Positions 1-8,494 of a stretch of 64,000 bases of DNA are shown here, piece after piece. Numbering within the stretch: position 1 is the stretch's first letter; the number at the start of each line of letters is the position of its first letter. This stretch comes from Puniceibacterium antarcticum (GTDB lineage Bacteria; Pseudomonadota; Alphaproteobacteria; Rhodobacterales; Rhodobacteraceae). The notes under the pieces were generated by a model. It searched no databases and was not told where the DNA came from. It saw nothing but the letters and a program-made list of their open reading frames with translations. The DNA lies in NCBI RefSeq assembly GCF_002760615.1, contig NZ_AWWI01000096.1, positions 45,503-109,502 on the forward strand. Reading direction: 5' to 3'. A program made the translations under genes and the position numbers.

Positions 1-302
1 GCGCCGACGCCGATCAGCAGGGACACCCGCCCACCGGTCATGACGCGGCTGAACGTGTCGCGCCCATAGGGGTCGGTGCCCAGCCAATGCGCCTCTGACG
101 GAGGTTTGAGGCGCGAGAGCGCATCCATCGAAAGCGGGTTATAGGGCACGTACAAAGGCGCAAGAACCGAGGCGAGCACGATGATCAGAAGGATCACCGC
201 TGCGATCATCGGGCCTATACCGATACGGGCACCCGCAGGCAGGGAAAACAGGCCGGTCAGCACCTGAAAAGCGCTGTGCCGCGATGTGGGGATCTCTGTC
301 AT
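1..302 (-). CDS. Peptide-type ABC transporter permease (DppC/OppC family), partial at left edge
   Basis: About 100 N-terminal residues are present; the gene runs off the left end of the window. A short cytoplasmic start is followed by one membrane segment (about residues 29-50) and the family hallmark HWLGTDPYGRD (about 72-82), which in OppC/DppC proteins lies between TM1 and the permease domain. The ATG at 302 is one base beyond the stop codon of the upstream DppB-like gene, so the two are translationally coupled. Family knowledge: it pairs with the DppB-like subunit to form the membrane channel of a type-1 peptide/nickel-class ABC importer. The ATPase subunits are expected just outside the window. 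The substrate cannot be read from the sequence. Confidence 0.9.
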   Translation of the reverse strand, partial: MTEIPTSRHSAFQVLTGLFSLPAGARIGIGPMIAAVILLIIVLASVLAPLYVPYNPLSMDALSRLKPPSEAHWLGTDPYGRDTFSRVMTGGRVSLLIGVG

Positions 303-303
303 G

Positions 304-1245
304 TCAGTACCGGATCCTTGGATCGAAGAAGGAATAAGAGATGTCTACCAGCAGGTTGACAAAGACGTAGATGCCCGCCGTCAGCAGGATCATCGCCTGG
401 ATCACCGGATAGTCGCGCGCGAGGATGGCATCGACGGTCAGACGCCCGATGCCGGGAATGTTGAACACTGATTCCGTCACCACAACGCCAGAAATCAGCA
501 GCGCAAACCCGGTGCCGATAATTGTGAGGATCGGCACGGCGGCATTGCGCAGGGCATGGCGGAACAGCACGACGTTTTCGCGCACACCCTTGGCGCGGGC
601 GGTGCGGATGTAATCCTCGCCCAGAACCTCAAGCATGGAGGCGCGGGTCATGCGCGCGATCAGCGCAATATAGATGGTGGCGAGCGTCAGCGACGGCAGG
701 ATGGCACGGCTGAAAAAGGCGCCAAAGCCGTCGGCGGGGGATTTGTAGCCCTGCACAGGCACCCAGCGCAGATCAATCGCAAAGATCTGGATCAGGATAT
801 AGCCGATCACAAAGACCGGCACGGAAAACCCAAGGACAGAAAAGGACATGACCAGAAAATCGACCCAGGTGCGGTGGCGCCAGGCGGCAATCACGCCCAT
901 CGGCACCGCCATCACGACAGAAATCACGATGGTCATCAGCGCGATGTTGATCGTCGGCCCGAGCCGGTCTGCCAGCATCCCTGCAACGGAGGTGTTGGAC
1001 AAAAGCGAGGTGCCCAGATCGCCGCGCAGCAGCTGGCCCATCCAGGTGATGAATTGCGTGAGCAGGGGATCGTTCAGACCCAGCCGCTCTCGGATGCGTT
1101 CAAGCTGAGCGGGTGTGGCCGCGTCCCCGGCAAGGATCGCAGCAGGATCGCCGGGCGTGAGGCGCAGAAGCAGGAAGACGAAGATGGCAACGATCACCAT
1201 CACCGGGATCGTCGCCAGCACGCGCTTCAAGATATAGAGAAACAT
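304..1245 (-). CDS. Peptide-type ABC transporter permease (DppB/OppB family)
   Basis: This 313-residue protein has the normal length for the family. The first transmembrane helix is followed by the conserved RLTPGDPA motif and the periplasmic LGLNDPL segment typical of DppB. The binding-protein-dependent permease domain follows, with an EAA-type loop around residues 210-240 (DYIRTARAKGV) that contacts the ATPase. An AAGGAGA ribosome binding site precedes the ATG at 1245. It lies 70 nt downstream of the solute-binding protein gene and directly upstream of the DppC-like gene, in one minus-strand operon with the M81 peptidase. It forms half of the inner-membrane channel. The substrate is inferred only as a peptide or similar small amphiphilic molecule. 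Confidence 0.93.
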   Translation of the reverse strand: MFLYILKRVLATIPVMVIVAIFVFLLLRLTPGDPAAILAGDAATPAQLERIRERLGLNDPLLTQFITWMGQLLRGDLGTSLLSNTSVAGMLADRLGPTINIALMTIVISVVMAVPMGVIAAWRHRTWVDFLVMSFSVLGFSVPVFVIGYILIQIFAIDLRWVPVQGYKSPADGFGAFFSRAILPSLTLATIYIALIARMTRASMLEVLGEDYIRTARAKGVRENVVLFRHALRNAAVPILTIIGTGFALLISGVVVTESVFNIPGIGRLTVDAILARDYPVIQAMILLTAGIYVFVNLLVDISYSFFDPRIRY

Positions 1246-1315
1246 GCTCCGGGCTCTCCTTTAATTTGTCGGGGAAAGGGGTGGAGGGCACGCAAAGCGC
1301 CCCCTCCTGTGCGGA

Positions 1316-2926
1316 TTACTCTGCTTCTTTGGTCATGTTCCAGAACACCGGAACCGGCGAGGGAATCATGTTCTGGATCGTGTTCCGGCGGGCCTGCGGA
1401 ATGATGTATTCGCCCATCATGATGTAGTTCACGTTATCCATGACATGTTCCTGGATCTTGACCGCAACCTCTTTCTGAGTTGCAGCATCCGGGGCCGCGA
1501 CGAAATCGGCACGCAGCGCTTCGATTTCTTCATCTGTGGGCCAGCCGAACCAAGCGTCATTGCCACGGCCGTTGACCATCACGTTGATCAGCGGATCAGA
1601 TACCTCGGGCACCATCCAGTTGGTGAAGAACATGTTCCAGCCGCCTTCGGTGACCGGGCTTTGCTGGGCACGGCGCTGCACGACAGACTGCCAGTCCATG
1701 GTCTGCAGATCGACGGTGAAGCCGCCTTCGCGCAGGGCCTGAGCGGCAACGACGGGCTGGTTGATCAGGCTGATCACATCCGTGGGCGCCATCAGGACGA
1801 TGGGCGTGCCGTCATATCCGGCCTCTTCTAGAAGGGCCTTGGACTTTTCAGGATCAGCGCCGCCGGTCAGCGTTTCAGATCCGGACTCATCACCCAGAGG
1901 GGTCGAGCAGCCAAAGATCGCGCCGCAGACGTTATAGTATTCCGGATCGCCCTGCATCGTGGCCAGCATGGATTCCTGATCCAGCGCGGCCATGGCAGCC
2001 TGACGGATCAGCTTGTTGTCAAACGGAGGGTGCAGGAAGTTCGGCCGACCAATGGTCACATATCCCAGTTCATCCCGCTTTTCGACGGTGACGTCCGGGT
2101 TGCCGGACAGGATCGGCATCAGGTCGATCTGCACCTGTTCCAGATAGTCGATTTCGCCCGCCGACAGCGCGTTCAGCGCGGTCAGTGCGTCCGGCATGGT
2201 GGTCCAGACGACCTTGTCCACATTCACGACCTTGCCGCCGGCCATCCAGGAGGCGGGTTCGTCACGCGGCACGTAACCGTCGAACTTGTCATAGGTGACC
2301 GACACGCCGGGTTCGTATTCCGCTTCGTTGAACACGAAGGGGCCGGAGCCTACATATTCGGTGATCGTCTCATCCGAAGAGGTCGCGGCGACGCGGGCGG
2401 GCATGATGAAGGGCGGCACGGCGGATTGCTTGGAAATCACGTCCAGCAGCGGTGCGAAGGGTTTGGTCAGGGTCCAGACGATGGTCTTGTCATCCGGCGC
2501 CTCAAGGCTGGCCGTCACGTCAAAGATCAGCTGACCGCCGGAATCGCGTTTGCCCCAACGGGACAGCGAGGCGACGACATCCGCGCCCGTCACCGGTGCG
2601 CCGTCATGGAACAGCAGCCCGTCGCGCAGCGTGAAGGTATAAGTCAGACCGTCTTCGGAGATTTCCCAGCTTGCCATCTGCGGTTGCGGTTTAAAGTCGG
2701 CGTCAACGGCGGTCAGAACGTCATAGATCATGTAGCCGTGGTCGCGCGTGATATGCGCGGTGGTTATGACCGGGTCGAGCACGCGCAGCCCCGAATGCAT
2801 CACGGCGGTGATGGTGGATGTATCCTGTTGCGCGGACAGGGCGCCGGGCATCAGCAGCGCGGTCCCCGTCAGCAGTGCGGCGGCAAGGCCGCGCGTCTCT
2901 TTCAGTGCAGATCTCAAAGTCAGCAT
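1316..2926 (-). CDS. ABC transporter solute-binding protein, family 5 (peptide class)
   Basis: This 536-residue periplasmic binding protein has a Sec signal peptide (hydrophobic segment about residues 10-28, cleavage probably after ALSA at about 32). The extended family 5 fold follows: an early VLDPV/DHGYMIYD segment, FTLRDGLLFHDG near residue 100, and later the WNMFFTNW region. Family 5 proteins bind peptides, nickel complexes, glutathione or opines; nothing here fixes the ligand. The gene overlaps the end of the upstream M81 peptidase gene by 7 nt and is followed by the two permeases, so it is the second gene of the operon. The coupling to an M81 peptidase suggests a modified or cyclic peptide, which is inference. 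Confidence 0.92.
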   Translation of the reverse strand: MLTLRSALKETRGLAAALLTGTALLMPGALSAQQDTSTITAVMHSGLRVLDPVITTAHITRDHGYMIYDVLTAVDADFKPQPQMASWEISEDGLTYTFTLRDGLLFHDGAPVTGADVVASLSRWGKRDSGGQLIFDVTASLEAPDDKTIVWTLTKPFAPLLDVISKQSAVPPFIMPARVAATSSDETITEYVGSGPFVFNEAEYEPGVSVTYDKFDGYVPRDEPASWMAGGKVVNVDKVVWTTMPDALTALNALSAGEIDYLEQVQIDLMPILSGNPDVTVEKRDELGYVTIGRPNFLHPPFDNKLIRQAAMAALDQESMLATMQGDPEYYNVCGAIFGCSTPLGDESGSETLTGGADPEKSKALLEEAGYDGTPIVLMAPTDVISLINQPVVAAQALREGGFTVDLQTMDWQSVVQRRAQQSPVTEGGWNMFFTNWMVPEVSDPLINVMVNGRGNDAWFGWPTDEEIEALRADFVAAPDAATQKEVAVKIQEHVMDNVNYIMMGEYIIPQARRNTIQNMIPSPVPVFWNMTKEAE

Positions 2927-4515
2927 GTCTGTTTCCCATGTTGGTTGTCGGTTTGATTATGTTGGACCTCGGCAGGGGCTCCGCCGGAGTCAGGGCGCGC
3001 CGTATTGGCACGCGGGCCCCCAAAGACGGGGCCGTTGGGGGACAGCCGCAGCCCCGGACGCAGCCGCGTGAACGGCAGATCTGCAGGGTTGAACGGCATC
3101 GGTCCGGGCGCCCGCGCGACAAGGATATCGCGCGCGATCGGTGCGAAATCCGCCCGGAAATGGGTCGAGCTTTTGACCACGAGGATTTGCTGATCCTCGG
3201 GTATGATCCTGACAAAGCGGAACATTTCGCGGTCGGCCATCTGCGCGATGCGGCTCGTGACCACGACGCGAACACCCCCTACCCGCAGGCAGGCAGAGGG
3301 CCCGAGATCGAGCCGTGTTCCGCCGTAATAGGGGCCTGTGGCATGGCATTTGCCATCCGAAAGCGCCTCGACAACGGCCTCAACCTCAACCGGGGGGTCA
3401 TCTGGCAGGCCGGGATGGCCACCGATGCGGAACCGGGCAGTTGCGCCCTGCCCCGCCTCATGAGCGTGTTGTGCTGCGGATGGATCGACCATCAGCCCGA
3501 TTGCGGCATTCTGCGCATCTGCATTGATCAGTGCGCGCAGCATTCCGGTGGTGGCGGAAACGCCGCCCGCCCCTGGATTGTCCTGGGTGTCGGCAATGAC
3601 GACAGGGCCTTTGCCCTGCGCCTGTGCCAGTTGAGCGGCCTGTTCCACCGCCTCGGCGGCGGTATAGGTCAGATGGTCGTCGAACGCGGATTCAGCAGCC
3701 TCATAAGCGGCGGCGATGCGGTCTGCGGCACGATCCGCGGCCTCTTGCGTGTCGCCGTAGGCAATAGCGGTCGGTCCGCAGTCGGGAATATCCGCCGCTG
3801 GAAACCCCATGAACAGCGAAGCCGTCAGTGCCCCCTCAGCTTCGGCCTTTGTCAGACCGGCATAGAGCCCGTCTGCGGGCGCCATATCGGTGGTCTGAAA
3901 CGGGATAGGGACAAGGTAGGACATGCGCCGATACGCCTTGGCAGGGCGCATGCCGGTGGTCATCAGCCGGTCCAGAAGCCGCGCCGCCGCCGCGCCGGTC
4001 GCCGCCATATCCACATGCGGATAAGTGCGAAAGCCCACCAGCACATCGACAACAGTCACAAAGTTTTCCGAGATATTGCCGTGCAGATCAAGTGCTGCTG
4101 CGATCGGCACATCCGGGCCGACGGCGGCGCGCACGCGGCGCGCGATCTCGCCCTCTCCATCGTCCAGATGTTCGGCAACCATGGCGCCGTGCAGGTCCAG
4201 AAAGACGCCATCCAGCCGGCCTGCTGCATGCAGGCCGGCGACGATGTCATCGGCGATCTGCTCGAATGCGTCGCGGGTCACATGCGCCGACGGGATTGCC
4301 CCGGCCCAGAGCACCGGCAGCATGTCCCAGCCAAGCGTGGCCCCAACCGACAGCGCGCCCGATATGCCCAGATTTACATTGCGCGCGGCCCCGATCAGGT
4401 CCGGGCCGTAAGTCATTGGAATATAACCGCCCCCGAACCGGAACGCAGCCATATCCGCCGCCGCCGGTGCGAAGGTGTTGGTTTCGTGCAAAAAGCCCGC
4501 CAAGGCGACTTTCAT
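2920..4515 (-). CDS. M81 family metallopeptidase (MlrC / microcystinase C-like)
   Basis: With the ATG at 4515 the protein is 531 residues and begins MKVALAGFLHETNTF, the standard N-terminus of the family; the longer reading frame upstream adds 12 unlikely residues. HETNTF (about residue 10) and two DLHG motifs (FLDLHGAMV and ALDLHGNIS, about 120 and 150) match the Zn-binding and catalytic region known for MlrC. The last 25 or so residues are low in complexity and overlap the start of the binding-protein gene. M81 enzymes cleave linearised microcystin and relatives; most members have unknown natural substrates. As first gene of the operon, divergent from an IclR regulator, it probably processes the compound imported by the adjacent transporter. 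Confidence 0.87.
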   Translation of the reverse strand: MKVALAGFLHETNTFAPAAADMAAFRFGGGYIPMTYGPDLIGAARNVNLGISGALSVGATLGWDMLPVLWAGAIPSAHVTRDAFEQIADDIVAGLHAAGRLDGVFLDLHGAMVAEHLDDGEGEIARRVRAAVGPDVPIAAALDLHGNISENFVTVVDVLVGFRTYPHVDMAATGAAAARLLDRLMTTGMRPAKAYRRMSYLVPIPFQTTDMAPADGLYAGLTKAEAEGALTASLFMGFPAADIPDCGPTAIAYGDTQEAADRAADRIAAAYEAAESAFDDHLTYTAAEAVEQAAQLAQAQGKGPVVIADTQDNPGAGGVSATTGMLRALINADAQNAAIGLMVDPSAAQHAHEAGQGATARFRIGGHPGLPDDPPVEVEAVVEALSDGKCHATGPYYGGTRLDLGPSACLRVGGVRVVVTSRIAQMADREMFRFVRIIPEDQQILVVKSSTHFRADFAPIARDILVARAPGPMPFNPADLPFTRLRPGLRLSPNGPVFGGPRANTARPDSGGAPAEVQHNQTDNQHGKQTC

Positions 4516-4574
4516 GAAGACCGCTCTGTCATATTTCGATCCCTGTCGCATTCCGGCACGTCGCGCTTGCGTAT

Positions 4575-4603
4575 TGTCAGGCGATACACTTATATCGCTG
4601 ACA
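4575..4603. promoter_or_regulatory. Inverted repeat, probable IclR operator in divergent promoter
   Basis: The arms TGTCAGGCGATA and TATCGCTGACA are complementary except for one extra G and are separated by six bases. The element lies in the 133-bp gap between the M81 operon (starts 4515, minus) and the IclR gene (starts 4649, plus), where an autoregulating local repressor would bind. Assignment to IclR is by position only. Confidence 0.6.
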
Positions 4604-4648
4604 GATCATACGAACCCCTTTTAAGATTAGTCAAGCAAGAGGTTTCCA

Positions 4649-5458
4649 ATGCCAAGCATTCTGCGTGCAGAGTCGCCCATACCGACCAATCTTCAGGCAG
4701 AAGACGACCGTTTGTTCGTCCGTTCAGCAGGGCGCACAATGCAGGTACTGAGCGCCTTTCATCAGGCCAGCGGACCGCTGAGCCTTTCGGAAATCGCCAC
4801 ACGGGCCGAAATCGACCGTTCGGCGGCGCAACGTCTTGTTCATACGTTGATGTCGCTTGGCTATGTGCGGCGCAGCGCGGATGACCGCGGCTATCTTCCC
4901 GGGATCCGCCTGCTGGATCATACGCTGGATCTGCTGCGCTTGGACCCGGTGATTCAGAAGGCGACGCCGGTTCTGCTGGAGTTGCGCAAGACCCTGCGGG
5001 AACGTGTGGATTTCAGCCTGTATGACGAAACCCGTCTGATCTATGCGCTGCGCATGCAAAGCAAGCGCGAAACCTTTTATGCCTCCCTTGTGGGTCACAG
5101 TGTTCCGACCTTCTGCACCGCAGGTGGCCGGGCGGTTCTTTCTGCACTGCCCCAGGACGCGGCGCGTGAGATCGTGATGCGCTCGGCACTACACAAATAC
5201 ACTTCTTCGACTGAAACGGATCCGGAGGTGATCCTGTCCGAGATCGCAAAGGCACGCAGGGATGGATACGCTGTGCTGACTGAAGAATTTGTTCAGGGCG
5301 AGATCGCCATCGGTGTGGCCGTAACCAGCCGCGCCGGCCACCCGCTGGGCGCGATCCATGTGGCAGGATCGCTGGCCGAATGGACACCAGAGGATTTCGA
5401 GCGGAAGGCTGCACCGCTTGCCACCGAGGCAGCTCGTGCCATCAATGGCAGCCTGTGA
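4649..5458 (+). CDS. IclR family transcriptional regulator
   Basis: This 269-residue protein has an N-terminal winged helix-turn-helix (about residues 25-85: SLSEIATRAEIDRSAAQRLVHTL region, split here by description) and an IclR effector-binding domain (about 100-265). The latter is recognisable from FCTAGGRAVLSALP and EEFVQGEIAIGVAV. IclR proteins are usually repressors that release DNA on binding a small catabolic substrate. It is divergently transcribed from the peptidase/ABC operon, across a 133-bp region with a clear inverted repeat, so that operon and its own gene are the likely targets. An AGAGG sequence lies a few bases upstream of the ATG. Confidence 0.92.
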   Translation: MPSILRAESPIPTNLQAEDDRLFVRSAGRTMQVLSAFHQASGPLSLSEIATRAEIDRSAAQRLVHTLMSLGYVRRSADDRGYLPGIRLLDHTLDLLRLDPVIQKATPVLLELRKTLRERVDFSLYDETRLIYALRMQSKRETFYASLVGHSVPTFCTAGGRAVLSALPQDAAREIVMRSALHKYTSSTETDPEVILSEIAKARRDGYAVLTEEFVQGEIAIGVAVTSRAGHPLGAIHVAGSLAEWTPEDFERKAAPLATEAARAINGSL

Positions 5459-5962
5459 CTGGGTTTTTCTAACAAACTCGTGCGACAAAATTTAAGTTTA
5501 TAATAATTTATTAACAATAACTTCCTGAACTTTTCTCAGATTTTACATTAACTGCCATCAGGGCCGGTGAGATGCTGGGGCGTTGAGCGCTTTGCAGCCG
5601 CGTTCTGCCCAGCCACTGGAGATGATCTGAGACGCGACGGCGACAAGCGCAGGTGGCGGCGGATCGGCAAAGCGAGTCCAGATCGAGGCGTTTCTCCCGC
5701 TGAAAGGCGCGATGTGCAGGGCTGTGGGTCAGCGCATTTGTGGTCTGCTTCGGCCCGGTTGCGGAGAAGTCCCGGAGGGCGGATCCGTCAGAATTCAGCG
5801 TCGAAACGGGGGCTGGAAGCCGTATGGAAAGCGTATGGTTTGCGTATGGCCCGGGTAAGGCCGCGGCGCGCCTGACTGGCGATAAATCGCCGGTTCAAAG
5901 ATATCGTTCCAGCGACGCGCTGGCCAGTTCCCCACCCCCGACTTCTCGGGTATTCAGGTGTC
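5459..5962. other. Intergenic region without a convincing gene; AT-rich tract then CGTATGG iterons
   Basis: About 500 bp separate the IclR gene from the antiporter gene. The first 90 bp are strongly AT-rich, unlike the surroundings. The rest is GC-rich, and its open frames have no recognisable protein character. Its one distinct element is a set of three CGTATGG heptamers (listed separately). Confidence 0.6.
5821..5849 (+). repeat. Three CGTATGG heptamers with exact 11-bp period
   Basis: CGTATGG occurs at 5821, 5832 and 5843, separated by AAAG and TTTG. An 11-bp period places the copies on about the same face of the DNA helix, as in multi-site activator or repressor binding. The array ends about 113 bp before the antiporter start codon at 5963. 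Confidence 0.6.
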
Positions 5963-8476
5963 ATGGATATCATTCTGATCACGACCGTCATCGCCTCGCT
6001 TTTCCTTGTCATCGGCATTGCCGAGCCGCTGGCGGCGTGGTTACGCCTGCCTTACAGCGTGATTCTGGCCGTGGTGGGCATGCTCATCGGGGCGGCGGCG
6101 ATCTTTTTCCTACGCACGGAGTTTACCGATGCGCTGAACCCGGTGGCCGAGGCAATTCTGGGACTGCCGATCCGGTCAAACGTTTTCCTTTACGTGTTCC
6201 TGCCGACGCTGCTGTTTCAGGCGACGCTTGGCATGAATTTGCGCCGCATGTTGGACGACTGGGTGCCCATTCTGGTTCTGGCGGTTGTGGCCGTGGTCGT
6301 GGCGACGCTCAGTGTCGGGTATGCGTTGTCCTGGTTCAGCACGCTGCCGCTGGCCGCCTGTCTGCTGGTTGGCGCTATCGTGTCCACCACAGATCCGTCG
6401 GCGGTTGTGTCCATCTTCCGGTCAATTTCAGCGCCCCGCAGGCTTGCGCGGATCATCGAGGGCGAAAGCTTGCTGAACGATGCCGCCGCGATTGCGCTGT
6501 TCGGGCTGTTCATGGGCTTTGTGATGCTGGGGCTGCCTGACCCTACGCTGGGGGATGCGCTGGGGCGCTTTCCGCTGCTGATCGGCGGCGGCGCGGCTGT
6601 GGGCTGGATCACGTCACATTTTGCCATCTGGATCATGGCATTCTTCAAGAGCCACGAGCGGGCGCAAATCTCGGTTTCCGTGGCTCTGCCGTATCTGGCT
6701 TATATCGGCGCGGAACAGAGCATCGGCGCGTCAGGTGTGATTGCGGTTGTGACGGCGGGCCTGACAATGAACCTGACCGGGCCGGGCCGTCTGCCGCCGC
6801 AGGCCTGGGCGCATCTGCGTGAGATCTGGGATCTGCTGGCCCATTGGGCGGGAGCGCTGATCTTTATCCTTGCCGCGCTGTTGATCCCGCGCCTGCTGGA
6901 AGAAGTGCGCGCGGCTGATTTTGCACTGGTCGGCGTCGTGATCATTGCCGCCGTCACGGCACGCGCGGTGATCCTGTTCGGGCTGCTGCCGCTGCTGACG
7001 CTGTTGCGGGTGTCACCCGCGGTCGAGCGGCCCTATCGCATCGCGATCCTGTGGGGTGGGTTGCGGGGGGCTGTGACACTGGCGCTGGCGCTGGCCGTGA
7101 CCGAAAGCATCCGTGTGCCGCTGGAGATCAAGCGCGTGGTCGGCATCCTTGCCACCGGGTTCACGCTATTTACGCTGATGGTGCAGGGGACCACGCTGCG
7201 CAGCGTGATCAGCTGGCTGGGGCTGGACCGGCTGTCGCCGATTGACGAGGCGCTGTCGCGGCAGGTGGTGGCCGTTGCGCTGCAGACGGTGCGCGAGGAT
7301 GTGGCGCGGACGACGGAAAACTATGAGCTGAGCCGCGATATCGTGCGATCCGAGGCCAAGACCTTTGGCGAGCGGCTGGACGGCGCGGTCGAAAAGGCCG
7401 AGGACAGCGCCGATATTCTGGACCGCGACCGGATCACGCTGGGGCTGATCGCGCTGGCGGGCCATGAACGTGACACGATTCTGGCGCGGGTGCGGGAACG
7501 CACGATCTCTGCCCGGATGGCGGAACAGGTGCTGTCGGATGCGGACCGGCTGATCGAAGGGGCGCGGTCGGGCGGGCGCAACGGCTATCAGCGCGCGGCG
7601 CGGCTGAGTGTGGCCTATGGGCGCAGCTTTCAGACAGCGGTGGCGCTGCAGCGACGGCTGGGTCTGGCCAAACCGCTGGCACGCCTGACCGCCGACCGGT
7701 TCGAGCTTTTGCTGTCGCAGCGGCTGATCCTGCGCGATCTGGGGGCGTTTATCGACGGGCGTATCCGGCGCATTCACGGTCGGCGCGTGGGCGATCTGCT
7801 GCACGAGCTTCTGTCGCGCCGGCTTGAAGCGACGGACACCGCGCTGGAGGGGCTGCGCCTGCAATATCCCGGCTATGCCGAAGAGCTGGAGCGCCGCTTT
7901 ATCCGGCGCACGGCGCTGCGTCTGGAAGAGCGGGAATACAATGCCATGCGCGAAGACGCGCTGATCGGGGCCGAAGTCTATACGGCGCTGATGCAAAACC
8001 TTGGCGCGCGGCGTGCGGCAGCCGAAGAGCGCCCGTCGCTGGACATCGCGCTGCAGCGGGCCGAACTGGTCCGGCAGTTCCCGCTGTTCACCGGGTTCGA
8101 CGATGCCGCGCTCAAGCGGCTGGGGCGGGCGTTGCAGACAGTTTATGTGAATGCAGGCAAGGTCATTGCCCGCAAGGACAGCATTGCCGACAGCGTCTAT
8201 TTCATCGCATCAGGCGCGGTCGAGCTGGAGAGTGCGGGCCAGACCTGGCGGCTGGGTCGAGGAGAGATGTTCGGCCAGCTGGCGATCCTGACGCAAAAGG
8301 CGCGACGGGCCGAGGTGCGCGCGATTGCACCCTCGACCTTGCTGATGCTGGATGAGGCGCGGTTCCGCCGTCTGCTGGAGCGCAGTCCGACGCTGCAGGA
8401 GGCCGTGCGCATCAGCGCAGAGCAGCGGGGACTGGATCCGGCGCTGTTCCTGCCAATGGGAACAAAGGACAGCTGA
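5963..8476 (+). CDS. CPA1-type Na+/H+ antiporter with C-terminal cyclic-nucleotide-binding domain
   Basis: This 837-residue inner-membrane protein has an N-terminal exchanger domain (about residues 1-410, roughly 12 helices). It carries STTDPSAV and EGESLLNDAAAI, the latter containing the Asn-Asp pair of the CPA1 ion site. A long charged cytoplasmic helical region follows (about 420-690). The C-terminal cNMP-binding domain (about 695-815) is marked by FPLFTGF, VYFIASGAVEL and GEMFGQLAIL. In canonical phosphate-binding cassettes the last of these reads FGE; here the Glu that holds the ribose is Gln, while the downstream Arg (ARRAEVRA) is kept, so ligand binding may differ. NhaP/SOS1-like exchangers expel Na+ (or K+) for H+. 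The gene converges on terA with a 20-bp gap. Confidence 0.9.
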   Translation: MDIILITTVIASLFLVIGIAEPLAAWLRLPYSVILAVVGMLIGAAAIFFLRTEFTDALNPVAEAILGLPIRSNVFLYVFLPTLLFQATLGMNLRRMLDDWVPILVLAVVAVVVATLSVGYALSWFSTLPLAACLLVGAIVSTTDPSAVVSIFRSISAPRRLARIIEGESLLNDAAAIALFGLFMGFVMLGLPDPTLGDALGRFPLLIGGGAAVGWITSHFAIWIMAFFKSHERAQISVSVALPYLAYIGAEQSIGASGVIAVVTAGLTMNLTGPGRLPPQAWAHLREIWDLLAHWAGALIFILAALLIPRLLEEVRAADFALVGVVIIAAVTARAVILFGLLPLLTLLRVSPAVERPYRIAILWGGLRGAVTLALALAVTESIRVPLEIKRVVGILATGFTLFTLMVQGTTLRSVISWLGLDRLSPIDEALSRQVVAVALQTVREDVARTTENYELSRDIVRSEAKTFGERLDGAVEKAEDSADILDRDRITLGLIALAGHERDTILARVRERTISARMAEQVLSDADRLIEGARSGGRNGYQRAARLSVAYGRSFQTAVALQRRLGLAKPLARLTADRFELLLSQRLILRDLGAFIDGRIRRIHGRRVGDLLHELLSRRLEATDTALEGLRLQYPGYAEELERRFIRRTALRLEEREYNAMREDALIGAEVYTALMQNLGARRAAAEERPSLDIALQRAELVRQFPLFTGFDDAALKRLGRALQTVYVNAGKVIARKDSIADSVYFIASGAVELESAGQTWRLGRGEMFGQLAILTQKARRAEVRAIAPSTLLMLDEARFRRLLERSPTLQEAVRISAEQRGLDPALFLPMGTKDS

Positions 8477-8494
8477 GCGTGGTAGGCGTCGGCG

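Noticed and set aside
556..1404. Long plus-strand open frame opposite the DppB-like gene
   Set aside because: Composition is that of an antisense shadow in GC-rich DNA; the minus-strand frame is a clear permease.
2818..4884. 688-codon plus-strand open frame opposite the M81 peptidase
   Set aside because: Its residues show no domain and it runs through a divergent promoter; the minus strand encodes a full M81 enzyme.
5567..5875. 102-codon open frame in the 5459-5962 gap
   Set aside because: Arg/Gly-rich without recognisable features or a ribosome binding site, and it covers the CGTATGG iterons.
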